Shown here one piece after another: positions 51,602-59,960 of a DNA stretch of 64,000 bases (positions are counted from its first letter, which is position 1; each line of letters starts with the position of its first letter). The notes beneath the pieces were generated by a model. It was given only the letters and a program-made list of their open reading frames with translations. It did no database searches and was not told the origin of the DNA. Origin of the DNA: Hyperoodon ampullatus (taxonomy: Eukaryota > Chordata > Mammalia > Artiodactyla > Ziphiidae); the NCBI GenBank assembly GCA_949752795.1, contig CATKHW010000009.1:2976001-3040000 (forward strand), written 5' to 3'. Made by a program: the position numbers and the translations under genes.

Positions 51602-52466
51602 TGCATCATTGTCGAAGTTTTGCCCCTCTTCCTGTGCTTTAAAGGCAATTCCAGTGTACCTCTTGAAATCTGTTTCCTGCTCTTCTGGCCTGCTTTCAAG
51701 TCCGCCTCGTTGCCTTCCCTCAACAGATTTTTGGACGATAGTTGTCCTTTATTACTTTGACAGTTTGTGAATTGCTGTTCCCCTGAGCTCCATTCTTCTA
51801 CTCGTTTGTTGTGAGCTGACAGCAAGTCCAAAATTTTGGTTCAGGACCTATACTGGTTCCTGGTGTGTGGCTGAGACTTTTGTTAATTCATCTTACTGCC
51901 GGGAAATTAGAGAGACATGTGACCGTCCAAATGCCTAACAGCTACTCTCTCATTGGTTCTCCCTCTTCCCTTTCCTCCTCTGCCAAATTGGCAACCTGTG
52001 CGAACCAGGATGTTAAAGGGGCAGTCTCTCCAAGTTGGGAATTTGTTAGTAAAGCAATTGGAAAATCAAACGGGAGCACCAGGAGATGGACTATTAGTTG
52101 AGATTTATAAACCTTTCATATTCACAGTGTGTCCATTCTCTATGTTTCCCGTATATGTTATAACTGAAGTAATATTCCCATCAACCTGGAGAGTTGGGAT
52201 CCTTGGAATGTGTGCCACGCATTATTGCTTTAAATGATCTGCATTTGCTCACCGAATCTCACCAATCCCCTCAGTCCCAAGTATCCAGCCTTATGCCACA
52301 TCCGGCTGTCGTTGTAGATAGGATCATTCCAGGTTTCATCAGAGCCCCTGAAGGAATTGTAAAGAATTTCCCTGTTTTGTTTTTGAAATTCCTTTTTATA
52401 GTGGGTTTGAACTGATTCTCACTGCCATGTTTATGCCAGTCTAGACACACTTGAATCCCTTACGGA

Positions 52467-53259
52467 GACATATCAATAAATAGGATTTAAGATTCTTACT
52501 AGTCAGATATATTCCTCTGAGGGAAATATGGGGTTTTGAGTCCCTTTCACTGAGGAAGGTGTAGTTCTTGTCTATTCCGTAGTTGGATTTTGGAACGGTA
52601 CCTGTACTAATATCAATCTCTGGTTTTATGCATCACCCCACCTCTCCTTCACCCTTAAGCAGGCATAAGAGTGTTTTCTAAATGTGGGACTCTGTTCTCT
52701 TTCCTAACTCAGTTCATGTGTAGCCATGTTTACAGGACCTTCATAAGTGATATCTTATGATAAGTTTCTTTTTCTCTGTGACTTATTTCACTTAAATTCA
52801 TCGTACCTGAATCCGTTCATTTTGCTGCTACACGCCTTATGACATTGATTTTGTGGCTGAGGGATATTCCATTATACATAAATACCACAATTTCTTGAAC
52901 CATTTTTGTCTTTCCTGGGATATTTAAGGTGTACACAAGTTGAGGTTCTTGTAAGCAGTGCAGTCCTAAATTTTGGGGTGGTTCTGTCTCATTGATATTC
53001 AGTTTTCTCAAGGTATCTTCTCTAGAATGGAAGTGCCCTTGGCTCTGTAGCTCTGTTTTTTACTCGTTTTAGGGAACACAGTGCACTACTCCAGAGAGGC
53101 AGTTGGCAATTTACATCCTGCCCATCAGCATAACTAGGCTCCCTGTTCTCCAGGGCTTGTCTTGCCTTTCTGGTTTTTACACATTTTACGAATGTCGCTT
53201 TTAATGGGTGGGAAGTGATACTTTTTTTGTAGTGCAGATTTGCATTGCCCGCTTGCTTG
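52467..53259 (-). mobile_element. L1 relic in unit 5 (antisense)
   Basis: The minus frame 53,011-52,817 carries PPQNLGLHCLQEP and then YNGISLSHKINVI. The last segment parallels the L1 ORF2 ending YNGILLSHKKE. The frame has no start of its own and is only a relic. Confidence 0.88.
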
Positions 53260-53333
53260 TTTGGCCCAAAAGGGCGTATGTGTTTTCTCCTGAATATATT
53301 CAGGAGAAAACTCATACGCCCTTTTTGGTCAAG
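53260..53333. repeat. 74-bp palindrome, unit 5
   Basis: The palindrome is centred at 53,296/53,297 on GAATATATTC. There are four mismatches (arm positions 1, 5, 8 and 22), most of them near the outer TTGGCC ends. Confidence 0.94.
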
Positions 53334-54211
53334 TGCATCAGTGTCAAAGTTGTGCTCCTCTTCCTGTGCTTTAAAGGCGATTCCAATGTACCTCTTGAAA
53401 TCTGTTTCCTGCTATTCTGGCTCGCTTTCAAGTCTGCCTTGTTGCCTTCCCTCAACAGAATTTTGGACAATAGATGTCCTTTATTACTCTGCCATTTTGT
53501 GAATTGCTGTGACTCTGAGCTCCATTTTTCAACTCGTTTTCTTGTGAGCTGACCGCAAGTCCAAAATTTTGGTTCGGGACCTTTACTGTTTCCCGGCGGC
53601 TGGCTGAGACTTTGGTTTATTCTTTTTCCTTCCCTGAAATTAGAGTGACATGTTCCCGTCCAAATGCCTAACAGCTACTCTCTCATTGGTTCTCCCTCTT
53701 CCCTTTCATCCACTGCCAAATTGGCAACCTGTGCGAACCAGGATGTTAAAGGAGCTGTCTCTCTAAGTTGGGAGATTGATAGTAAAGCAGTTGGAAATTC
53801 TAGGTGGAGAACCTGGAGAGGGACAATTTGTTGAGTTCTAGAAACCTCTCATATTCAGAGTGTGTCCATTCTCTAGGTTTCCCGTTCATGTTATAGCTGT
53901 AGTAATATTCCCTTCAACCTGGAGAGTTGGGACCCTTGGAATGTGTGCCACACATTATTGCTTTAAAAGGTCTGCATTTGCTCACCCAATCTCACCAATC
54001 CTCTCAGTCCCAAGTGTCCAGCCTTATGCCAAATCCAGCTGTCACTGTAGATAGGGTCATTCTAGGTTTCATCAGAGCCCCTGAAGGAATTGTAAAGAAT
54101 TTCCCGTTTTTTTTGTTGTTGTTGTTTTTGAAATTCCTTTTCATAGTGGGTTTCAGCTGATTCTCACTGCCATGTTAATGCTAGTCTAGACACACTTGAT
54201 TCCCTTATGGA

Positions 54212-55002
54212 GACATATCAATATATAGGTTTTAAGATTATTACTAGTCAGATATATTCCTCTGCGGGAAATATGGGGTTTTGAGTCCCATTCACTGAGG
54301 AAGGTGTAGGTCTTGTCTATTCCATATGTGGTTTTTGGAATTGTACGTGTACGAATATCAAACTCTTGTTTTATGCATAAACCCTCCTCTCCTTTCCCCT
54401 TAAGAAGGCATACGAGTTTTTTCTAAATGAGAGGCTTTTTCTCTTTCCTAAATCTGTTCATGTGTAGCCATGTTTACAGGAACTTCATAAGTGATATCTT
54501 ATGATAAGTTTATTTTTCTCTGTGACTTATTTCACTTAGAATCATCGTACCTGAATCCACTCATTTTGCTGCTACTGGCCTTATGACATTGATTTCATGG
54601 CTGAGGGATAATCCATCGTACGTAAGTACCAAAATTTCTTGAACCAATTTTGTCTTTCCTTGGATATTTAAGGTGTACCCAAGTTGAGGTTCTTGTAAAC
54701 AGTGCAGCCCTAAATTTTAGGGTGGATCTGTCTTATTGATTTTCAGCTTTCCCAAGGTATATTCCCTAGACTGGAAGTGCCCTTTCCTCTGTAGCTCTGA
54801 TGTTTAATTGTTTTAGGGAACACATTTCACTCCTCCAAAGAGGCGGTTGGCAATTTACATCCTGCCCATCAGCATAACTAGGCTCCCTGTTCTCCAGGGC
54901 CTGTCTTGCCTTTCTGGTTTTTACACATTTTGTGGATATCCCTTTTGACTGTTGGGAAGTGATACTTCTTTGCAGTGCTGATTTGCATTGCCTACTTGCT
55001 TG
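54212..55002 (-). mobile_element. L1 relic in unit 6 (antisense)
   Basis: It has the same landmark order; CATAAGTGATATCTTATGAT is near 54,487 and GATTTGCATTGCC near 54,980. The relic has extra small lesions, such as AAATGAGAGGC for AAATGTGAGACTC near 54,426. Confidence 0.86.
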
Positions 55003-55078
55003 CTTTGGCAAAAAGGTCGTTTGCGTTTTCTCCTGAATATATATTCAGGAGAAAATGCATACGCCCTTTTTGGCCAAG
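55003..55078. repeat. 76-bp palindrome, unit 6
   Basis: The centre is expanded to GAATATATATTC (55,035-55,046), which keeps symmetry. There are five mismatches in 38 pairs, four in the left arm relative to the array consensus. Confidence 0.93.
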
Positions 55079-55953
55079 TGCATCATTGTCGAAGTTTTGC
55101 CCCTCTTCCTGTGCTTTAAAGGCGATTCCAATGTACATCTTGAAATCTGTTTCCTGCTATTCTGGGTCGCTTTCAAGTCCGCCTCGTTGCCTTCCCTCAA
55201 CAGATTTTTGGACAATAGTTGCCCATTATTACTCTGCCAATTTGTGCATTGCTGTGCCCATGAGCTCCATTTTTCAACTCGTTTTTTGTGAGCTGACTGC
55301 AAGTCCAAAATTTTGCTTCAGCATCTATACTGGTTCCCGGCAAGTGGCTGAGACTTTGGTTATTTCTTCTTTCTCCCAGGAAATTAGAGTGACATGTGCC
55401 CGTCCAAATGCCTAACAGCTACTCTCTCATTGGTTCTCCATCTTTCCTTTCATCCTCTGCCCAATTTGCAACCTGTGAGAACCAGGAGTTTAAAGTGGCT
55501 GTCTCTCCAAGTTGGGAGATAGATAGTAAAGCAGTTGGAAATTCAAACCGAAGCACAAGGAGAGGGACTATTAGTTGAGTTTTAGAAACCTTTCGTTTTC
55601 ACAGTGTGTCCATTCTCTATGTTTCCCGTATATGTTATAGCTGTAGTAATATTCCCTTCAACCTGGAGAGTTAAGATCCTTGGAATGTGTGCCACACATT
55701 ATTGCTTTAAATGGTCTGCATTTGCTGACCCAATCTCACCAATCCTCTCAGCCCAAAGTGTCCAGCCTTATGCCACATCCAGCTATCATTCTAGATAGGG
55801 TCATTCCATGTTTCATCAGAGCCCCTGAAGGAAATGTAAAGATTATCCCTGTTTTTTTTTTGTTTGTTTTTGAAATTCCTTTTTATAGTGGGTTTGAGCT
55901 GATTCTCACTGCCATGTTTATGCCTGTCTAGACCCACTTGTTTCCCTTACGGA

Positions 55954-56745
55954 GACATATCAATACACAGGTTTTAAGATTCTTCCTAGTCAGATATATT
56001 CCTCTGCGGGAAATATGGGGTTTTGAGTCCCTTTCACTGAGGAAGTTGTATGTCTTGTCTATTCCATATTTGGTTTTTGGAAAGGTAGCTGAACGAATAT
56101 CAAACTCTGGTTTTATGCATCACCCCTCCTCTCCTTTCTCCTTAAGCAGGCATAAGAGTGTTTTCTAAATGTGAGACTCTGTTCTCTTTCCTATCTCAGT
56201 TCATGTGTAGCCATGTTTACAGGACCTTCATAAGTGATATCTTATGATAAGTTTCTTTTTCTCTGTGACTTATTTCACTTAGAATCATCGTACTTGAATC
56301 CACCCATTTTGTTGCTACTGGAATTATGATGTTGATTTCATGGCTGAGGGATATTCCATCTTACGTAAATACCACAATTTCTTGAACCAATTTAGTCTTT
56401 CCCGGGATATTTAAGGTGTACCCAAGTTGAGGTTCTTGTAAGCAGTGCAGCCATAAATATTGGGGTGCCTCTGTCTTATTGATTTTCAGTTTTCCCATGG
56501 TATATTCCCTACACTGGAAGTGCCCTTGGCTCTGTAGCTCTGGTGTTTACCTGATATAGGGAACACAATGCACTCCTCCAGGGAGGGATTTGCCAATTTA
56601 CATCCTGCCCATAAGCGTAACAAGGCTCCCTGTTTTCCAGGGCCTGTCTTGCCTTTCTGGTTTTTACACATTTTGCGGATGTCCCTTTTGAATGGTGGGA
56701 AGTGATACTTCTTTGTAGTGCCGATTTGCATTGCCCGCTTGCTTG
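55954..56745 (-). mobile_element. L1 relic in unit 7 (antisense)
   Basis: The minus frame 56,731-56,486 begins MQIGTTKKYHFPPFKRDI and continues to AGCKLANPSLEECIVF. It parallels L1 ORF2 (MQIKTTMRYHLTPV, then DCKLVQPLWKSVWRF). The relic starts 14 bp beyond the palindrome's left edge on the minus strand, showing how closely the palindrome abuts the ORF2 remnant. Confidence 0.9.
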
Positions 56746-56818
56746 CTTGGCCAAAAATGGCGTATGCATTTTCTCCTGAATATATTCAGGAGAAAACGCA
56801 TACGCCCTTTTTGCCAAG
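56746..56818. repeat. 73-bp palindrome, unit 7
   Basis: The palindrome is centred at 56,782/56,783 on GAATATATTC. The right arm lacks one G (TTTTTGCCAAG instead of TTTTTGGCCAAG). There are two further mismatches, at arm positions 13 and 23. Confidence 0.93.
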
Positions 56819-57691
56819 TGCATCATGGTCGAAGTTGTGCCCCTCTTCCTGTGCTTTGAATATGATTCCAATGTACCTCTTGAAATCTGTTTCCTGCTCT
56901 TCCGCCTCGCTTTCAAGTCCGCCTCGTTGCCTTCCCTCAACAGATTTTTGGATGATAGTGGTCCTTTATTACTCTGCCATTTTGTGAATTGCTGTGCCCC
57001 TGAGCTCCATTTTTCAACTCTTTTTTTGTGAGCTGACCGCAAGTCCAAAATTTTGGTTCAGGAACTGTACTGTTTCCCGGCGGGTGGCTGAGACTTTGGT
57101 TAATTCTTCTTCCTGCCGGGAAATTAGATTATCATGTGCCCGTCCAAATGCCTAACAGCTACTCTCTCATTGGTTCTCCCTCTTCCCTTTCATCCTCTGC
57201 CAATTTGGCAACCTGTGCGAACCAAGAGTTTAATGGCTCTGTCTCTCCAAGTTGAGAGATTGATAGTAAAGAAGTTGGAAAGTCAAACCGGTGCACCGGG
57301 CGAGGGACTATTAGTTGAGTTTTAGAAACCTTTCATATTCATAGTGTGTCCATTCTCTATGTTTGCCGTACATGTTATTGCTGTAGTAATATTCCCTTCA
57401 ACCTGGAGAGTTGGAACCCTTGGAATGTGTGTCACGCATTATTGCTTTAAAGGGTCTGCATTTGCTCACCCAATCTCACCAATCTTCTCAGTCCCAATTA
57501 TCCAGCCTTATGCCATATCCAGCTCTCATTGTAGATTGGGTCATTCAAGGTTTCATCAGAGCCCCTGAAGGAATTGTAAAGAATTTCCCTGTTTTTGTGC
57601 TTTGTTTTTGAAATTCCTCTTTATCGTGGGTTTGAGCTGATTCTCACTGCCATGTTTCTGCCAGTCTAGACACACTTGATTCCCTTACGGA

Positions 57692-58481
57692 GACATATGA
57701 ATACATAGGTTTTAAGATTCTGACTAGTGAGATATATTCCTCTGCGCGAAATATGGGGTTTTGAGTCCCTTTCACTGAGCAAAGTGTAGGTCTTGTCTAT
57801 TACATATTTGGTTTTTGAAACGGTACCTGTACTAATATCAAACTCTGGTTTTATGCATCACCCCACCTCTCCTTCCCCTTAAGCAGTCATAAGAGTGTTT
57901 TCTAAATGTGAGACTCTGCTCTCTTTCCTAACTCAGTTCATGTTTAGCCATGTTACAGGACCTTCATATGTGATATCTTATTATTAGTTTCTTTGTCTCT
58001 TTGACTTATTTCACTTAGAATCATGGTACCTGAATCCACTCATTTTGCTGCTACTGGCCTTATGACATTGATTTCATGGCTGAGGGATATTCCATCCTAC
58101 GTAAGTAACACAATTTCTTGAACCATTTTTGTCTTTCCTGCGATATATATGGTGTACCTAAGTTGATCTTATTGTAAGCAGTGCAGCCCTAAATTTTGGT
58201 GTGGCTGTGTCTTATTGATTTTCAGTTTTCCCAAGTTATATTCCCTAGACTGGAAGTTCCCTTGGCTCTGTACCTCTGTTGTTTACCTGTTTTAGGGAGC
58301 ACAATGCACTCCTCCAGAGAGGCAGTAGGCAATTTACATCCTGCCCATCAGCATAACGAGGCTCCCTTTTCTCCAGGGCCTGTCTTGCCTTTGTTGTTTT
58401 TACACATTTTTTGGATGTCACTTTTGAACGGTGGGAAGTGATGCTTCTTTGCAGTGCCGAATTGCATTGCCCGCTTGCTTG
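57692..58481 (-). mobile_element. L1 relic in unit 8 (antisense)
   Basis: Landmarks are present in order, somewhat more degraded than in other units: TTATTATTAGTTTC replaces TTATGATAAGTTTC near 57,980, and TTTGTTGTTTTTACAC replaces TTTCTGGTTTTTACAC near 58,392. Confidence 0.85.
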
Positions 58482-58555
58482 CTTGGCCAAACAGGGCGTA
58501 TGCATTTCCTCATGAATATATTCAGGAGAAAACGCATACGCCCTGTTTGGCCCAG
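58482..58555. repeat. 74-bp palindrome, unit 8, with matching changes in both arms
   Basis: The palindrome is centred at 58,518/58,519. The left arm reads CCAAACAGGGCG and the right arm CGCCCTGTTTGG, so arm position 11 is changed in both arms in a way that keeps pairing. The other units read CCAAAAAGGGCG / CGCCCTTTTTGG. There are four unpaired positions elsewhere (3, 23, 27 and 31). Confidence 0.94.
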
Positions 58556-59452
58556 TGCATCATTGTCGAAGTTGTGCCCCTCTTCCTGTGCTTTAAAGGC
58601 GATTCCAGTGTACCTCTTGAAATCTGTTTCCTGCTATTCTGGCTTGCTTTCACGTCTGCCTCGTTGCCTTCCCTCAGCAGATTTTTGGACGATAGTTGTC
58701 CTTTATTACTCTGACAGTTTGTGAATTGTTGTGCCCCTGAGCTCCATTTTTCAACTCGTTTTTTGTGAGCTGACCACAAGTCCAAAATTTTGGTTCAGAC
58801 CTATACTGGTTCCCGGTGGCTGGCTGAGACTTTGGTTAATTCTTCTTCCTGCCGGGAAATTAGGGTGACATGTGTCCGTCCAAATGCCTAACAGCTACTC
58901 TCTCATTGGTTCTCCCTCTTCCCTTTCATCCTCTGCCAAATTGGCAACCTGTGCGAACCAGGAGGTTAAAGGTGCTGTCTCTCCAATTTGGGAGATTGAT
59001 AGTAAAGCATTTGGACAGTCAAACTGGAGCACCAGGACAGGGACTATTAGTTGAGTTTTAGAATCGTTTAGAATTCACAGTGTGTACATTCTCTACATTT
59101 CCCATACATGTTATAACTGTAGTGATATACCCTTCTACCTGGAGAGTTGGGACATATGGAATTGGTGGAATGCATTATTGCTTTAAAGCGTCTGCATTTT
59201 CTCACCCAATCTCACCAATCCTCTCAGCCCCAAGTGACCAGCCTTATGTCTCATCCAGCTGTCGTTTTAGATAGGGTCATTACAGGTTTCATCATAACAC
59301 CTGAAGGAATTGTGTTTGAATTTCGCTGTTTTTTTTGTTTTATTTTTGAAATTCATTTTTATAATGAGGTTGAGCTGATTTTCACTGACGTGTTTATGCC
59401 GGTCTAGACAGATTTGATTCCCTTATGGAGACATATTGATACATAGGTTTTA

Positions 59453-59469
59453 AGATTCTTACTAATCAG
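59453..59469 (+). repeat. Target-site duplication of the SINE, left copy
   Basis: AGATTCTTACTAATCAG precedes the SINE and is normal satellite sequence (compare AAGATTCTTACTAATCAG in unit 4 near 50,759). It pairs with 59,679-59,695, differing at three positions. Confidence 0.85.
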
Positions 59470-59481
59470 GGGCTTCCCTGG

Positions 59482-59492
59482 TGGTGCAGTGG
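59482..59492 (+). promoter_or_regulatory. SINE internal Pol III A box
   Basis: TGGTGCAGTGG fits the tRNA A-box pattern TGGYNNAGTGG and lies 13 bp into the SINE, where a tRNA-derived promoter places it. Whether it is still active cannot be told. Confidence 0.75.
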
Positions 59493-59524
59493 TTGAGAGT
59501 CCGCCTGCCGATGCAGGGGACACG

Positions 59525-59535
59525 GGTTCGTGCCC
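59525..59535 (+). promoter_or_regulatory. SINE internal Pol III B box
   Basis: GGTTCGTGCCC resembles the B-box consensus GGTTCGANTCC, with T in place of the usual A and C in place of T. It lies 43 bp after the A box start, a normal tRNA-like spacing. Confidence 0.75.
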
Positions 59536-59678
59536 CGGTCTGGGAGGATCCCACATGCCGCGGAGCGTCTTGGCCCATGAGCCATGGCCATTGAGCCTGC
59601 GTGTCCTGAGCCTGTGCTCCGCAACGGCAGAGGCCACAACAGTGAGAGGCCCACATACCGCAAAAAAAAAAAAAAAAA

Positions 59679-59695
59679 GGATTCTTATAAATCAG
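59679..59695 (+). repeat. Target-site duplication of the SINE, right copy
   Basis: GGATTCTTATAAATCAG follows the A tract and runs on into ATATATTCCTCTGCG, normal satellite sequence. Three differences from the left copy in 17 bp suggest an old insertion. Confidence 0.85.
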
Positions 59696-59925
59696 ATATA
59701 TTCCTCTGCGGGGAATAGGGGTGTTGAGTCCCGTTCACTGAGTAAGGAGTAGGTCTTGTCTATTCTGTATTTGGATTATGGAACGGTCCCTGTGCTAATA
59801 TCAAACTCTGGTTTTGTGCATATTACCACCTTTCTTTCCCATAAGCAGCCATAAGTATGTTTTCTAATTGTGAGACTCTGTTCTTTTTCCTAATTCAGTT
59901 CATGTTTAGCCATGTTTACATTTCC

Positions 59926-59960
59926 TTCATAAGTAATATCTTATGTCAGAAGGCTCCATG
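59926..59960. other. Right junction, L1 satellite to minisatellite
   Basis: Satellite sequence CATAAGTAATATCTTATG passes into TCAGAAGGCTCCATGGCT. The bases ATG at the switch could belong to either side (satellite CTTATGATAAG, minisatellite GCATGTCATCAG), giving about 3 bp of microhomology. Confidence 0.85.

Larger units (their letters stand above)
50737..52466. repeat. L1-satellite unit 4
   Basis: This is the shortest full unit, 1,730 bp, partly because its T-rich tract near 52,370 is reduced. Its palindrome (51,528-51,601) has lost the symmetric GAATATATTC centre, reading TAAATATATGCA. A minus-strand open frame of 139 codons (51,831-51,412) crosses the palindrome into the L1 relic and is an accident of the relic's frame. 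Confidence 0.92.
52467..54211. repeat. L1-satellite unit 5
   Basis: The unit is 1,745 bp, the longest, with an expanded TTGTTGTTGTTTTTG tract near 54,110-54,130. The palindrome is at 53,260-53,333. The ORF2 relic is best conserved here: minus-strand residues YNGISLSH are readable near 52,850. Confidence 0.92.
54212..55953. repeat. L1-satellite unit 6
   Basis: The unit is 1,742 bp. The palindrome (55,003-55,078) has a symmetric 2-bp expansion at its centre (GAATATATATTC instead of GAATATATTC), so its total is 76 bp. Confidence 0.92.
55954..57691. repeat. L1-satellite unit 7
   Basis: The unit is 1,738 bp. The palindrome (56,746-56,818) has lost one G in its right arm. A 179-codon minus-strand open frame (57,048-56,509) is the longest in the window. 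It spans the palindrome and the relic, has no counterpart of equal length in other units, and is treated as non-genic. Confidence 0.92.
57692..59429. repeat. L1-satellite unit 8
   Basis: The unit is 1,738 bp. Its palindrome (58,482-58,555) carries the same A-to-C change in both arms relative to the other units (AAACAGGG / CCCTGTTT). Downstream, 59,080-59,429 is more diverged than the same part of other units, for example GGAATTGGTGGAATGCATTA near 59,158. Confidence 0.92.
59470..59678 (+). mobile_element. CHR-family SINE (tRNA-derived, cetartiodactyl/cetacean)
   Basis: The insertion is about 192 bp plus a 17-A tail. It begins GGGCTTCCCTGGTGGTGCAG, continues through CACGGGTTCGTGCCCCGG and CACATGCCGCGGAGCG, and ends GAGAGGCCCACATACCGC before the A tract. 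This is the tRNA-Glu-derived CHR SINE pattern shared by whales, hippos and ruminants and very abundant in cetaceans. It interrupts L1-satellite unit 9. It differs from the consensus I remember at several CpG-type sites (for example TGCGTGTCCTGAGCC), as expected of decay. It gives the best single clue to the organism. Open frames inside it on either strand are not genes. Confidence 0.96.
45528..59945. repeat. L1-derived ~1.74-kb satellite array (probable common cetacean satellite)
   Basis: Eight full units and one partial unit are arranged head to tail, marked by GGAGACATATCAATACATAG or close variants at the start of each. Unit lengths from marker to marker are 1,735, 1,737, 1,734, 1,730, 1,745, 1,742, 1,738 and 1,738 bp. 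Units look roughly 90% alike by eye, with scattered substitutions and small indels and no higher-order pattern that I could see. The first ~790 bp of each unit is an antisense L1 3' end, followed by a 73-76 bp palindrome and ~870 bp that I could not assign. From recall, cetaceans share a satellite of about 1.75 kb (about 1.58 kb in Delphinidae) and L1 has been reported as its basic unit; I match on length and content, not on a sequence search. Confidence 0.88.
59430..59945. repeat. L1-satellite unit 9, truncated and interrupted by a SINE
   Basis: Only about 290 bp of satellite remain once the SINE and its duplicated target are removed. The unit starts at GACATATTGATACATAGG, is split at 59,470 by the SINE, resumes as ATCAGATATATTCCTCTGCG, and stops at CATAAGTAATATCTTATG. 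There the minisatellite resumes with TCAGAAGGCTCCATGG. This is the right edge of the array. Confidence 0.9.

Noticed and set aside
56509..57048. 179-codon minus-strand open frame in L1-satellite unit 7
   Set aside because: It crosses the palindrome and a decayed L1 relic and is not open to the same extent in the other seven units. It is satellite sequence, not a conserved gene.
59404..59663. Open frames on both strands inside and around the SINE
   Set aside because: They coincide with the tRNA-derived SINE body and its GC-rich sequence, which commonly opens frames by chance.
45528..59945. CENP-B box in the L1 satellite
   Set aside because: I looked by eye for TTCG....A..CGGG and did not find it; TTTCGTATTCACAG and similar stretches lack the CGGG part. 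The scan was visual, so a motif search would be needed to exclude it.
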